Part shown: positions 1-8,187 of the stretch, in pieces
Position numbering within the stretch: position 1 is the first letter of the stretch
Layout: the number at the start of each line of letters is the position of its first letter
Source: Pseudomonadota bacterium
GTDB taxonomy: Bacteria; Desulfobacterota; Binatia; Binatales; Binataceae
Direction of reading: 5' to 3'
Length of the DNA: 64,000 nucleotides
Assembly: GCA_021324855.1 (NCBI GenBank)
Contig: JAJPIG010000015.1
Coordinates: forward strand, 1-64,000
Program-made: the position numbers and the translations under genes
Notes under the pieces: generated by a model
What the model was told of the DNA's origin: nothing
The model's database searches: none
The model's input: only the letters and a program-made list of their open reading frames with translations

Positions 1-120
1 ATGCAGATCGTCGGACGCCATCTGGACGATCCGCTGGTGCTGCGGGCGAGCGCCTGTTTCGAGGCGGCCCGGCCGTGGCGCGATCAGTGGCCGCCGATCG
101 TCAAGGATCTGGGGCTGTAG
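1..120 (+). CDS. Amidase signature family protein, C-terminal end only
   Basis: The window opens inside this gene; only the last 39 residues and the TAG stop are present. The visible end reads MQIVGRHLDDPLVLRAS followed by a FEAARPW element, the usual C-terminal pattern of amidase-signature hydrolases (glycine-rich amide hydrolases such as GatA-like or aliphatic amidases). The Ser-Ser-Lys catalytic core lies upstream, outside the window, so substrate cannot be judged. The ATG at base 1 is an internal methionine, not the start. Confidence 0.75.
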   Translation: MQIVGRHLDDPLVLRASACFEAARPWRDQWPPIVKDLGL

Positions 121-126
121 CATCCG

Positions 127-354
127 CTACTGCTTCTCGGGCGGGAAGAAGAGCAGGGCGCGGACTTCGATGCTCTCGGGCGGTGGCGCGTCGGGCGGAC
201 TGGTCGGATCCTTGAACGAAGTATGGCCGGTGAAGCGCGCGCCCGTCGGTCATCGAATCGTAGCCCTTGAGCAGCACGACTTCATTGCGCTCCGCGGGAA
301 GTAGTACCAGCGATGCTTCGGGTTGTGCGTGATCGTGTAGATCTCGCCTTGAGG
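127..354 (-). pseudogene. Remnant of a CmcJ/NvfI-family oxidoreductase (C-terminal third, two frameshifts)
   Basis: Read on the minus strand, three consecutive frames join into one recognisable C-terminus. GEIYTITHNPKHRWYYFP (354-295) is followed after a shift by NEVVLLKGYDSMTDGRA (to about 236). A second shift leads to RFTGHTSFKDPTSPPDAPP and ESIEVRALLFF, ending at a TAG at 127-129. This order matches the CmcJ/NvfI (AsaB-like) 2-oxoglutarate-type oxidoreductase family, where HRWYYFP, CYDS and ESIEVR are typical. At least two frameshifts and the missing N-terminal part mean it cannot make the enzyme. Assembly error is possible, but the loss of the upstream part argues for real decay. Confidence 0.7.
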
Positions 355-504
355 TCGGCAGCGCTCGGCAGCGAGGCAATCACTTCGCGGATCTGCGTCA
401 ATGACATGATCGCGCGCTGATCGAGCTTGCGCTGCGCGATTCGATCGGCTGTGCGGGCGTGAAGGGCGATGTCGCCATTTCATCTGTACGGGACCGATCT
501 CAAC

Positions 505-659
505 GAGATGCTCCAGCATCGCTTTTTCCGCCGCGGTCGAATTCGCAACCGCTTTTTCGAGCGAGATGCTCGGCGGCTCCATCACGTCCAGGTTGATCGT
601 GCCTCGTCGAGCGTCGGAATGAATTCGGTGCCGAGAAAAGGCGCTAACGGGTTCTTTGT
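505..659 (-). pseudogene. Fragment of a CzcA/CusA-like heavy-metal RND efflux transporter
   Basis: On the minus strand the frame at 659-620 reads NPLAPFLGTEFIPTLDE. A single missing base then shifts into TINLDVMEPPSISLEKAV and NSTAAEKAMLE. Joined, this is the well-conserved stretch of heavy-metal efflux RND pumps (FLGTEF-P-LDEGTINLDVM-P-SISLE). A full transporter is over 1000 residues; only about 50 are recognisable here and no continuation is seen on either side. The bases between this piece and the CmcJ/NvfI remnant (355-504) contain protein-like but unassigned reading frame and no intact gene. Confidence 0.65.
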
Positions 660-889
660 GAGGGGAATGGGTCGGATATCGCGATCAATCGCGGCCGCGG
701 CCGCGATCATCTCGCTCGGCGCGGGTGCCGCATGCGCGCGGGAGCGCCCCGCCACGTTCAACCGAACCGAGACTCGGAACCTGATTATCGCTGTTAATCG
801 GAATCACGGCTGTAGTGTCGCCGTTGCAATCGATCCGCGGCTTGATCCCGGCCAGCCTTCATCATCGAGTCGATTGAATACGAATTCGA
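660..889. other. Non-coding stretch between gene remnants and initiator tRNA
   Basis: No supported gene is seen. The only open frame on the plus strand continues through the antisense of the tRNA, which makes it unlikely to be real. The stretch contains a self-complementary GCGGCCGCGGCCGC run near 693. It lies downstream of the tRNA (transcribed leftwards), so it could hold its terminator, but no clear hairpin with a T-tract is visible. Confidence 0.4.
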
Positions 890-966
890 TGGTTGCGGGG
901 GAAGGATTTGAACCTTCGACCTCCGGGTTATGAGCCCGGCGAGCTACCAGACTGCTCCACCCCGCG
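890..966 (-). tRNA. Initiator tRNA-fMet (CAT)
   Basis: The minus strand folds as a 77-base tRNA with encoded CCA. The acceptor stem begins CGCGGGG and ends CCCCGCA before ACCA, leaving an unpaired C1 x A72, the hallmark of bacterial initiator tRNA. The anticodon stem has the run of three G:C pairs (GGG/CCC) flanking the CTCATAA loop, also an initiator trait. The T-arm reads GTTCAAATCC. Confidence 0.97.
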
Positions 967-1040
967 CGGGAATACTACCGGCCCTCCGCGCGGGTGGTCA
1001 ATGGCGAAGCCGAAATTCTGGACGAAACCGCAGTCGCTAA

Positions 1041-1550
1041 TCAGGGCTTCGAGCTCAGGTCAGGTTCCTTGGTCGCCATGTTGACCGGCACCGAGATGTG
1101 CTCCTGCACGATCAGCCACTTGCCGTGGATTTTGCGATACGCGTCGGTGTAGCGCAGCGTCACATCGAAGGGCTTGCCTTCCTTCGTTGTTCCCCAGATG
1201 CGCTGGATGCTGTGCGAATACGCGATGCGGCCATCGGAGGTGACGTCGATGTCGCTGACCTCGGCGTTGATCGGTCCCTTGAACATGTCGAGAACGTTCT
1301 GCCAGCTTTTCTGGTAGGCCGCGCTGCCGACGTACTGACGCGGCGGCACAACGTCGAAGACGAAGAGCCGATCGCCGGGTAGATAACAGCTCATCACCTG
1401 CTTGATGTCCTTCGCCTTGATGCCGTCGACGAGCCGCTGCTCGAGCGCCTTGATCTCCACAGTGTCGTTGGCCTTAGCCGATGCGTGAAACGCGGCGACC
1501 GCGATTACGGCCATCGCGATGGTCGAGAAAATCACCAATGATTTTTTCAT
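1041..1550 (-). CDS. Secreted SnoaL-like / DUF4440-type NTF2-fold protein
   Basis: A 169-residue protein. Residues 1-27 form a clear signal peptide (MKKSLVIF, a hydrophobic core, then ASAKA-ND as likely cleavage site). The rest fits the NTF2-like fold: a helix with EIKALEQRLVDGIKAKD, a middle region, and the end pattern VTLRYTDAYRKIHGKWLIVQEHIS common in SnoaL-like and ketosteroid-isomerase-like proteins. Such folds bind small hydrophobic ligands or act as isomerases or hydrolases, but no catalytic pair can be assigned here. The ATG at 1550 is preceded by a GGGGGAAA ribosome site. It stands alone between the tRNA and a short gene. Confidence 0.8.
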   Translation of the reverse strand: MKKSLVIFSTIAMAVIAVAAFHASAKANDTVEIKALEQRLVDGIKAKDIKQVMSCYLPGDRLFVFDVVPPRQYVGSAAYQKSWQNVLDMFKGPINAEVSDIDVTSDGRIAYSHSIQRIWGTTKEGKPFDVTLRYTDAYRKIHGKWLIVQEHISVPVNMATKEPDLSSKP

Positions 1551-1577
1551 GGCTTTCCCCCATCAGTTTTCGGTCGA

Positions 1578-1757
1578 TCAGCCGGCCACGACCCTGAGAT
1601 TGCAGTCGCGATGAACGCGGCCGAATTCGATCAGTTCGGCCTCAGCCGGAGCCGGATTCGAACTGCTCTCGCCCATTAAGAGGCGGCGCGCTGCCGCCGG
1701 ATCGATGTCGTCGGCCTCGACGCTTGCGTTGTGATCATCGCAAAAAACAAATGCCAT
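1578..1757 (-). CDS. Small protein of unknown function (59 residues)
   Basis: An intact frame from ATG at 1757 to TGA at 1578, starting MAFVFCDDHNASVEADD and ending CNLRVVAG. It is acidic and alanine-rich, with two cysteines and no signal peptide or membrane segment. An AAGGAG ribosome site lies about nine bases before the ATG, which is the main reason to believe it. It is followed after 27 bases by the SnoaL-like gene on the same strand, so the two could be cotranscribed. I do not recognise the family. Confidence 0.5.
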   Translation of the reverse strand: MAFVFCDDHNASVEADDIDPAAARRLLMGESSSNPAPAEAELIEFGRVHRDCNLRVVAG

Positions 1758-1905
1758 GCCTGCTTACTCCTTCGCGGGCGAAACCTACCATTAAGCCGCC
1801 GCCACTGTCATCCGGAACTGTCACACCTGTTATCTGGTGCAACTCTTTTCGCCCGATAAACGATTGTGTTAAGCGTTGCAAACCAGATCGAAATCGGAGG
1901 CAACG

Positions 1906-3063
1906 ATGAGTCTCAAGCGCAAGGCCGCTGCGATTGGAATCGGCGAGGTAAGGCCGTTTCGCGAACCCGGGGACGAGACCGCGCTGAGCCTGATGGCCAA
2001 AGTGTCGGCCGAGGCGATCGCGGATGCGGGGCTCGAAAAGAAAGACATCGACGGCGTCCTCAACGCGGTGCCGTTCGCCGATCCGGCCGGATTCTACCCG
2101 GCCTCGTTCTGCGAAATGATCGGTGTCGAGCCGCGCATGCTCGACATCGTCGACATCGGCGGCGCGATCGGCACCGGGATGTTCTGGCGGGCCGCCGCGG
2201 CCATCGATGCCGGGATGTGCCGGGCGGTGCTCTGCGTTGGCGGCGATCTCAACCGTTCGAGCGGCATGCCGTTTCCATGGATTTCGCTCGAGCGCGAGTT
2301 CGAATGGCCCTACGGGTACATCGCGCCGACTCTCGGCTACGCGATGATCGCCCAGCGCCACATGCATGAGTACGGAACAACTTCGGAACAACTGGCGAAG
2401 ATCGCGGTCGATCAGCGCACTAACGCGCTGCAGAATCCACTCGCGCGTTTCAACGATCGTCCGCTCACGATCGATGAGGTGATGAACTCGCGCGTGCTCG
2501 CCGATCCGCTCCACATCTTCGACATCGTGAGCCCGCAATGCGGCGCCTCCGCGTTCGTCGTGGTTTCGCCGGAGATCGCCAGACGCTCGAAACATCCGCC
2601 GGTATGGCTGCTCGGCGCGGGCGAAGCTTCGGACCATTCGGTCATCAGCTACGCGCCTTCGGTGACGACCTCGTGCGTCAAACCAGCCGCCGAAGCGGCG
2701 TTCAAGATGGCCGGTGTCACACCGGCCGACATGGACATGGTTGAGCCCTACGACTGCTTCACGATCACCGTGCTCGTGACGCTCGAAGATGCCGGCTTTT
2801 GCAAGAAAGGGCAGGGCGGCCCGTTCGTGATGGAGCACGATCTGACTTACGCCGGCGACCTGCCCTGCAATACGCACGGCGGGCAACTCTCGTTCGGACA
2901 GGCCGGATTCGCCGGCGGAATGTCGCACGTCACCGAGGGCATCCGTCAGCTCATGGGACGCGGCGAAGGACGCCAGGTCAAAAACGCGTCGCTCGCTTAC
3001 GTGAACGGCAATGGCGGCGTGATGAGCGAGCAGTGCAGCATCATCCTGGAGCGTCAATCATGA
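1906..3063 (+). CDS. Thiolase-family protein (acetyl-CoA acetyltransferase / SCP2-thiolase-like)
   Basis: A 385-residue thiolase-fold protein of the kind that pairs with DUF35 partners in acyl-CoA metabolism. The ATG at 1906 is preceded by GGAGG five bases upstream. The N-terminal half carries DETALSLMAKVSAEAIADAG, and the C-terminal half carries PYDCFTITVLVTLEDAGF and CNTHGGQLSFGQAG (N322, H324), matching the NxxGG region. The place of the nucleophilic cysteine (about residues 83-92) reads GGAIGTGMFW with no cysteine. It may therefore act as a non-condensing or retro-Claisen thiolase, or depend on its partner. Its stop overlaps the start of the next gene (ATGA), indicating translational coupling. 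Confidence 0.88.
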   Translation: MSLKRKAAAIGIGEVRPFREPGDETALSLMAKVSAEAIADAGLEKKDIDGVLNAVPFADPAGFYPASFCEMIGVEPRMLDIVDIGGAIGTGMFWRAAAAIDAGMCRAVLCVGGDLNRSSGMPFPWISLEREFEWPYGYIAPTLGYAMIAQRHMHEYGTTSEQLAKIAVDQRTNALQNPLARFNDRPLTIDEVMNSRVLADPLHIFDIVSPQCGASAFVVVSPEIARRSKHPPVWLLGAGEASDHSVISYAPSVTTSCVKPAAEAAFKMAGVTPADMDMVEPYDCFTITVLVTLEDAGFCKKGQGGPFVMEHDLTYAGDLPCNTHGGQLSFGQAGFAGGMSHVTEGIRQLMGRGEGRQVKNASLAYVNGNGGVMSEQCSIILERQS

Positions 3064-3503
3064 GTGAATCACGGCGGAGCGACGATCGTCCGGCAGCGTT
3101 CATCAGCGAGTACGGGAAACCGCTGCCGCATCCCAGTCCAATCAGCCGCCCCTTCTGGGAAGCGGCTCGCCGTCACGAGTTGACGCTGCAGCGATGCGCC
3201 GCGTGTGGCAAGTTCATCTACTATCCGCGGCCGCGATGCCCGCACTGCTTTTCCGATCGGCTCGAATGGAAGCCGGTTAGCGGACGCGGCACGGTCTACA
3301 GCTACACCGTCGCGCGCTATTCGCCGACACCGGCCTTCAAGGAGCTGCCGTTCGTGCTTGCGATCGTCGAGTTGGAGGAGGGGCCGCGCATGACGACCAA
3401 CATCGTCGCGCCGCCCGAGCAGGTGCGGATCGGAATGCCGGTGACGGTCGCGTTCGAGGATGCGACGCCCGAATGCACGTTGGTGAAATTCAAACCGGCG
3501 TAA
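3060..3503 (+). CDS. Zn-ribbon / OB-fold DUF35 protein, partner of the thiolase
   Basis: A 147-residue protein with the DUF35 layout. An N-terminal helix (ISRPFWEAARRHELTLQRC) is followed by a rubredoxin-like zinc ribbon with C46, C49, C60 and C63, and then an OB-fold starting GRGTVYSYTVARYSPTP. DUF35 proteins bind thiolases and HMG-CoA synthases and help channel acyl-CoA intermediates. The start overlaps the thiolase stop by four bases, so the two are surely made together, probably as a heteromeric complex in steroid, fatty-acid or aromatic side-chain degradation; the actual substrate is unknown. Confidence 0.9.
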   Translation: MSESRRSDDRPAAFISEYGKPLPHPSPISRPFWEAARRHELTLQRCAACGKFIYYPRPRCPHCFSDRLEWKPVSGRGTVYSYTVARYSPTPAFKELPFVLAIVELEEGPRMTTNIVAPPEQVRIGMPVTVAFEDATPECTLVKFKPA

Positions 3504-3524
3504 GCTGACCCGACTTTCCGGCAA

Positions 3525-4199
3525 TCAGGCGAGCAGCACCGCCACGATGCCGGTAAGAAAGATTCCGTCGAAGGTGCCGGCGCCGCCGATCGATGCGACC
3601 GGCGCACCCAGGTTCCTCACCTTGCCCAAATTGAACAGGTCCGCGCCGAGCAGCGTGCCGAGCACGCCGCCGACGTAGGCGATGACCGGCCGCAACTCGT
3701 TCGGCGCCAGAACGTAAGCTGAAAACGCCGCCATGATCGGCGGTACGAACATCGGCACTGCGATGCCCACTCCCTTCACCGGCCGTGCGAACAGATGCGT
3801 GACGAACGCGACGATTGCCAGGGTCGCGAGCGAGGGCGGCAGCGCTTCAGGCTTCTGCAACAGAATGAAGATCGAAATCAGAATCGGGACCACCGCGCCG
3901 CCGACATTGACGGCGATCGTTGTCGAATCGCTGAACAGGTGTATCGGTATGCGATAGGCGACGCCGAACTTGTACATCACATCTGCGTCGTGCACCTGAT
4001 CGCACTGCAATTTTGCGATCGGAATGTTGACATAGCTGCCAATGAGGCTTGCGAGCAGCGCCAGGAAGGCGAGTTCCGGCGGTAGTCCGATCGCCTGAAA
4101 CGCGTAACTGATGATGTGAATCTCGACCAGCGCAAACAAAGCGGCGAGCACTAGAAAGAAGATCAGGACGTAGAAGAAGAGGAAGGGGGCGAAAAACAC
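3525..4199 (-). CDS. DUF1614 integral membrane protein
   Basis: A membrane protein of about 224 residues with roughly seven hydrophobic segments. The first is FLFFYVLIFFLVLAALFALV; later ones surround GSYVNIPIAKL and the strongly conserved end LGADLFNL, GAPVASIGGAGTFDGIFL and TGIVAVLL, which is the DUF1614 signature. The function is unknown. The start is taken as the GTG at 4199 because no in-frame ATG lies near the first membrane segment. An ATG much further upstream would add a charged stretch overlapping pyrE. It is divergent from pyrE. Confidence 0.8.
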   Translation of the reverse strand: MFFAPFLFFYVLIFFLVLAALFALVEIHIISYAFQAIGLPPELAFLALLASLIGSYVNIPIAKLQCDQVHDADVMYKFGVAYRIPIHLFSDSTTIAVNVGGAVVPILISIFILLQKPEALPPSLATLAIVAFVTHLFARPVKGVGIAVPMFVPPIMAAFSAYVLAPNELRPVIAYVGGVLGTLLGADLFNLGKVRNLGAPVASIGGAGTFDGIFLTGIVAVLLA

Positions 4200-4260
4200 G
4201 CGCGAATCATAGCAGCCCGACGCGGCCCCGTCATCTGCGCTCCGGGCATCCACCGCCATC

Positions 4261-4289
4261 TTGTCCGCCACGCCCGCAGCGTCTAGATT
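4261..4289 (+). promoter_or_regulatory. Probable sigma-70-type promoter of pyrE
   Basis: A -35-like TTGTCC at 4261-4266 is separated by exactly 17 bases from a -10-like TAGATT at 4284-4289. The pyrE ATG begins nine bases after the -10 box, so transcription would start at or within a few bases of the initiation codon. There is no ribosome site in this gap, consistent with a leaderless message. Assigned by eye only. Confidence 0.45.
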
Positions 4290-4298
4290 CGCTGGACG

Positions 4299-4880
4299 AT
4301 GGAGCCAGCGCGGCGAATCGAACTGCTGGAACTGTTGGCGCGCGAATCGTACGTCGAGCGCGAAAAGCTGACGCTCGCCTCGGGCCGTTCCTCCAACTAT
4401 TACATCGACTGTAAACGTACCTTGTATTTGCCGCAGGGCGCGTATCTGGCCGGCGAACTTATGCTCGATCTGGTCGCCGAAAACGGCCTCGAACAGATCG
4501 GCGGGATGGCTGCCGGCGCGCTGCCGGTTACCGATGCGATCATTGGTGCCGCGTGGCGCCGAAATTTTCCGCTCACGGGATTTTTCGTGCGCAAGGAAGT
4601 CAAGCCGCACGGCCTGCAACAGATCATCGAAGGCGCGTTCCGCAAAGGCGTCCGCACCGCAGTTATTGACGATACCATCACGACCGGCGGCTCCAGCCTG
4701 CAGGCTGCCGAGGCGGCGCGCAATGCGGGAGCAAACGTCATCGCTGCGCTGGCGCTGGTCGATCGCGGAGAAGGCGCGGCGTCGGCTTTCAACGAGGCCG
4801 GGCTCAAGTACGTTTACCTGTTCACCGCAGAGGAGTTGCGCGCCGCGCGCGCTGCACAGGTCTCGCGCGGAGCGCCGTGA
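4299..4880 (+). CDS. pyrE: Orotate phosphoribosyltransferase
   Basis: A 193-residue enzyme converting orotate and PRPP to orotidine monophosphate in pyrimidine synthesis. The PRPP-binding loop is visible as VIDDTITTGGSS (122-133). The flexible catalytic loop region has RKEVKPHG (98-105) with the lysines and histidine usual in PyrE. The substrate region SGRSSNYYIDCKR (28-40) is also typical. Length fits the family. No Shine-Dalgarno is seen before the ATG at 4299, which lies nine bases from a -10 box. Its stop overlaps the possible GTG start region of aroE, suggesting cotranscription with aroE. Confidence 0.95.
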   Translation: MEPARRIELLELLARESYVEREKLTLASGRSSNYYIDCKRTLYLPQGAYLAGELMLDLVAENGLEQIGGMAAGALPVTDAIIGAAWRRNFPLTGFFVRKEVKPHGLQQIIEGAFRKGVRTAVIDDTITTGGSSLQAAEAARNAGANVIAALALVDRGEGAASAFNEAGLKYVYLFTAEELRAARAAQVSRGAP

Positions 4881-4918
4881 GCATCAGACGCCTTGGCGAT
4901 TCAGCATCGAGGACCTGC

Positions 4919-5788
4919 ATGATCGGTGGTGCGACCCGGATCGCGGCGGTGTTCGGCGATCCGGTGGCGCACTCGCTATCGCCTGCGATGCACAACGCGG
5001 CGTATGCGGCCCTTAAGCTCGATCGCGTTTACGTCGCGTGCCACGTCACGCCCGATCGGCTGCCTGCCGCGCTTCGCGCGATTTCCGCGCTTGGCTTCCT
5101 CGGCGTTAATCTGACCGTCCCCCATAAGCAGAAGGCGCTGAAAATCGTCAAGCGGCTGAGCGCGGAGGCACGGATGCTGGGCGCGGCCAACTCGATCGTG
5201 AATCGCAACGGCGTCCTGTACGGCCACAACACGGATGCGCGCGGGCTCGAATTCGCGCTCCGCGAACTCGACGTCTCGCTGCGCGGCAAACTGGCGATTG
5301 TGATTGGCGCCGGCGGGGCGGCGGGCGCCGCGATCGTCGCGGCGCAACGCTTGCGCGCCCGCCGAATCGTCATCTTGAACCGGACCCGCGCTCGCGCCGC
5401 GAGCCTGGCGCGCCGCTTCGCTCACATTTCAAACGTCAGTGAAATTCAAACCGCGGGGCTCGATCAGCTCTGCGATCGGGAGCTGATGGGCGATGCGGCA
5501 ATCGTGATGAACGCAACGCCGATGGGCCTGAAGACCGCGCGGTTCGCGCCGCTCGATTATCGCGCGACGCCGCGCGACTGCCTCTTCTATGATCTGATCT
5601 ACGCGCCGCAAGCCACGCCGTTTCTCAAGCCGGCCGCCGCCATCGGACGGCCGGTTGCGGACGGCGCCGCGATGCTGCTGCATCAGGGCGCGCTTGCATT
5701 TCGCCTCTTCAACGGAAGGCCGGCGCCGGTCGAGGTGATGCGCCGCGCGCTCATGAATCAGCTCGGGCGCGTGGCGCGCCGGCGCTGA
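4919..5788 (+). CDS. aroE: Shikimate dehydrogenase (NADP+)
   Basis: This enzyme reduces 3-dehydroshikimate to shikimate in aromatic amino acid synthesis. Seen are the shikimate-binding SLSP (19-22), the catalytic lysine in NLTVPHK (K70), NTDARG with D106, the dinucleotide loop GAGGAAG (130-136) and the NADP-specific NRTRARA. The length of 289 residues is normal. The ATG at 4919 is preferred because GAGG lies seven bases upstream and the protein then begins MIGGATRIAAVFGDPVAHSL like its relatives. A GTG at 4877 overlapping the pyrE stop would add 14 residues and is a possible alternative. Confidence 0.95.
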   Translation: MIGGATRIAAVFGDPVAHSLSPAMHNAAYAALKLDRVYVACHVTPDRLPAALRAISALGFLGVNLTVPHKQKALKIVKRLSAEARMLGAANSIVNRNGVLYGHNTDARGLEFALRELDVSLRGKLAIVIGAGGAAGAAIVAAQRLRARRIVILNRTRARAASLARRFAHISNVSEIQTAGLDQLCDRELMGDAAIVMNATPMGLKTARFAPLDYRATPRDCLFYDLIYAPQATPFLKPAAAIGRPVADGAAMLLHQGALAFRLFNGRPAPVEVMRRALMNQLGRVARRR

Positions 5789-6937
5789 TTACCAGAGCTG
5801 CCTGGTCGCAATCCGCGCCCCCTCGGCCATCGCTGCCAGCTTGTGCCACACGATTTCACTGTCGACGGTCTCGCTGCCGGCGAAAGTGCCGAAACCGCAG
5901 TCGGTACCGGCGATCACATTCTCGCGTCCGACGATACGCGCGAGGTTTGCGATACGCATCGCGACCAGCTCCGGATGCTCGATGAAGTTGGACGTCGAAT
6001 CGATCACGCCGGGAATCAGAATCTTGCCGGCCGGCAGCTTGATGTCACGGAAGACTTCGAATTCATGCTCATGGCGCGGATTGGCCGCGACGTAGGACAC
6101 TGCCTGCGGGCGCGCCTTCAGGATCACGTCGATGATATCGCGCAGCGGGATGTCGCGATGATGCGGACCATGGTAGTTCGCCCAGCATAGATGGATGCGG
6201 ACGCGATCTGCGGGGATGCCTGCGGTCGCGGCGTTGATCGCCTCGACGTGCAGCTCGGCGATCTTGCGAAACTCGGCCACGCTCTTGTCGGGAAATCGCA
6301 CATGATGGCCCATCGCGAGGTCGGGACAATCGAGCTGGAGCACGAACCCCGCGCGATGAATCGCCTCGTATTCGGTTTTCATCGCATCCGCGACCGCGCC
6401 GATAAATGCTTCATGGGTTGGATAGTGGCGATTCTCGAGAAACATCGAGACCACGCCCGGCGACGCCGCCGTCATGAAGGCCTCTTCGAACTTTGCTCCA
6501 ACGAGAGCCGCCTTGAGATTCGCGATGTCCGCGGCAACCTCCGCCCCGCCGCGATACGAAATCTGTCCCGTACAGCACGGACGGCGAAGCGTGGTGACCG
6601 AACGATCCTCCGCCCACCGCCGTTCGTATGACGGAAAATCGGCGACATCGGCTACGCGCAGCATAAAGCTCGGTTCAGCGCTTTCGAAGCCGGTCAGGCG
6701 ATCGGTGACGTAGGTCGAGTAGCCCACCTTGCTCATCTCGCCGTCATTCACGATGTCAATGCCGGCGCGCACCTGCTTCTGAATCGTATCGGTGACGGCG
6801 GCCTTGACGCTGCGTTCGAACGCGGCGCTATCGCGCAGCTCGCCGGCTTCTTTCGCCTTGAGCATCGGCAGCAGCTCCGCGGGACGCGGCAGGCTGCCGG
6901 TATGGGTGGTGAGGATGCGTTCAGTGCTGCGTTTCAT
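5789..6937 (-). CDS. Cobalamin-independent methionine synthase-like (MetE C-terminal domain family)
   Basis: A 382-residue protein matching the catalytic C-terminal barrel of MetE. It begins ILTTHTGSLPRP and has ADIVNDGE-type sequence at GIDIVNDGEMSK. Zinc ligands can be placed at H249 and C251 (RIHLCWANYHG), an acidic residue near 290-292, and C347 (GTDCGFGTF). Stand-alone MetE-C proteins transfer methyl groups from unusual donors, or in some lineages act as epoxyalkane:coenzyme M transferase-like enzymes. The N-terminal folate domain of full MetE is absent, so the methyl donor is unknown. A GGGGAG site precedes the ATG. It is convergent with aroE. Confidence 0.87.
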   Translation of the reverse strand: MKRSTERILTTHTGSLPRPAELLPMLKAKEAGELRDSAAFERSVKAAVTDTIQKQVRAGIDIVNDGEMSKVGYSTYVTDRLTGFESAEPSFMLRVADVADFPSYERRWAEDRSVTTLRRPCCTGQISYRGGAEVAADIANLKAALVGAKFEEAFMTAASPGVVSMFLENRHYPTHEAFIGAVADAMKTEYEAIHRAGFVLQLDCPDLAMGHHVRFPDKSVAEFRKIAELHVEAINAATAGIPADRVRIHLCWANYHGPHHRDIPLRDIIDVILKARPQAVSYVAANPRHEHEFEVFRDIKLPAGKILIPGVIDSTSNFIEHPELVAMRIANLARIVGRENVIAGTDCGFGTFAGSETVDSEIVWHKLAAMAEGARIATRQLW

Positions 6938-7056
6938 CGGATTACTCCCCGACGCGACATCTCGCGCAATCGCAGCAATACGAATTTTTCCATGCCGCTG
7001 GCAAGCGCAGCGGAATTAATTTGTCATCTTGAAAGGAATCTGCGGGCGACGGCTGT

Positions 7057-8187
7057 CTAGCCGAACATCTGCTTGAGCTTGTCGACGAAGCCCTTGGACA
7101 TTGGATGGTTGACATCCTCGCCCGAGACCTTCGCAAACTCCTCAAGCAGTTCGCGCTGGCGCGCGCTCAGGCGGCGCGGCGTCTCGACGACGATCTTGAC
7201 GAGTTGGTCGCCGCGGCCATAGCCGTGAAGATCCGGAAAGCCGCGCCCCTTCAGACGCAGCACCTTGCCGGACTGTGTGCCCGCCTGCACTTTCACCTTG
7301 ACCTTGCCGTCGAGCGTGGGCACATCGATTTCGCCGCCGAGCGCCGCCTGCGGGAAGCTGACCGGCACCTCGACAACGACATCGTTGCCCTGGCGCGCGA
7401 ACAGTTCATGCTCGCGAACGTGGACGACCACGTAGAGATCGCCCGCTGTTCCGCCGCTCGCGCCCGCTTCGCCCTCGCCACGGAGCTTGAGGCGGGAGCC
7501 GCTGTCGACGCCGGGCGGGATGCGCACCGAGAGCGATTGCGCGCGCCGAATACGGCCCTGGCCCTGGCACTTCGGACATGGGTCGGCGATGATCGTCCCT
7601 TCGCCGCGACATTGTCCGCACGTGGTTGCGATCGAAAAGAAGCCCTGTTGCGTGCGGACCTGTCCGGTACCGCGGCAGTTGGGGCAGGTGCGGGCGCCGG
7701 CCGCGCCGCTGCGAGCGCCGCTCCCGCTGCATGCGTCGCAGGTCGCCAGGCGCTGGAACGAGATGGTTTTTTCGACGCCGCGCGCAGCTTCTTCGAATTC
7801 GATTTCGAGGTCATAGCGCAGGTCGTCGCCGCGCCGGCCATGCGAACGCGAACGCGTGCGACCGGCGCCGAAAAAATCGCCGAAAATGTCCGAAAAGACT
7901 TCTTCGAAGCCCTGGGTGAAATCGAAGCCGCCGAACCCGCCGCCGGCATGACCTTCAAAAGCGGCATGACCAAGACGGTCATACTTGGCGCGGCGATCAG
8001 GGTCGGAAAGAACCTGGTAAGCCTCGTTTACCTCTTTAAATTTTTCCTCGGACTGCTTGTCGCCCGGATTGCGGTCAGGATGAAGCTGGATCGCAAGGCG
8101 ACGGTAGGCCTTTTTGAGCTCTTCTTCCGAGGCATTGCGCGCGACGCCGAGCACCTCGTAATAGTCGCGCTTTCTAACAGCCGCCAT
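7057..8187 (-). CDS. dnaJ: Chaperone DnaJ (Hsp40)
   Basis: Type I DnaJ of 376 residues that stimulates DnaK ATPase and delivers unfolded clients. It has a J domain with HPD at 36-38 and a short Gly/Phe region ([11 protein letters not shown], about 80-90). Four zinc-finger repeats follow at C150/C153, C168/C171, C190/C193 and C204/C207, all of CxxCxGxG type, then two C-terminal substrate-binding domains. The start at 8187 ([15 protein letters not shown]) fits the family; an upstream ATG at 8235 would add an atypical tail. It lies downstream of dnaK on the same strand with a 108-base gap. Confidence 0.97.
   Translation of the reverse strand: MAAVRKRDYYEVLGVARNASEEELKKAYRRLAIQLHPDRNPGDKQSEEKFKEVNEAYQVLSDPDRRAKYDRLGHAAFEGHAGGGFGGFDFTQGFEEVFSDIFGDFFGAGRTRSRSHGRRGDDLRYDLEIEFEEAARGVEKTISFQRLATCDACSGSGARSGAAGARTCPNCRGTGQVRTQQGFFSIATTCGQCRGEGTIIADPCPKCQGQGRIRRAQSLSVRIPPGVDSGSRLKLRGEGEAGASGGTAGDLYVVVHVREHELFARQGNDVVVEVPVSFPQAALGGEIDVPTLDGKVKVKVQAGTQSGKVLRLKGRGFPDLHGYGRGDQLVKIVVETPRRLSARQRELLEEFAKVSGEDVNHPMSKGFVDKLKQMFG

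Noticed and set aside
469-933. Plus-strand open frame with a hydrophobic stretch
   Set aside because: It runs through the antisense of the RND remnant and into the antisense of tRNA-fMet and lacks a ribosome site.
1655-1695. TTCGAAT-like T-loop suggesting another tRNA
   Set aside because: No pairing T-stem, acceptor stem or anticodon arm can be formed around it; it lies within the short gene.
1735-3057. 440-codon minus-strand frame opposite the thiolase
   Set aside because: Antisense shadow of the thiolase; no recognisable domain, and it overlaps the short gene at 1578-1757.
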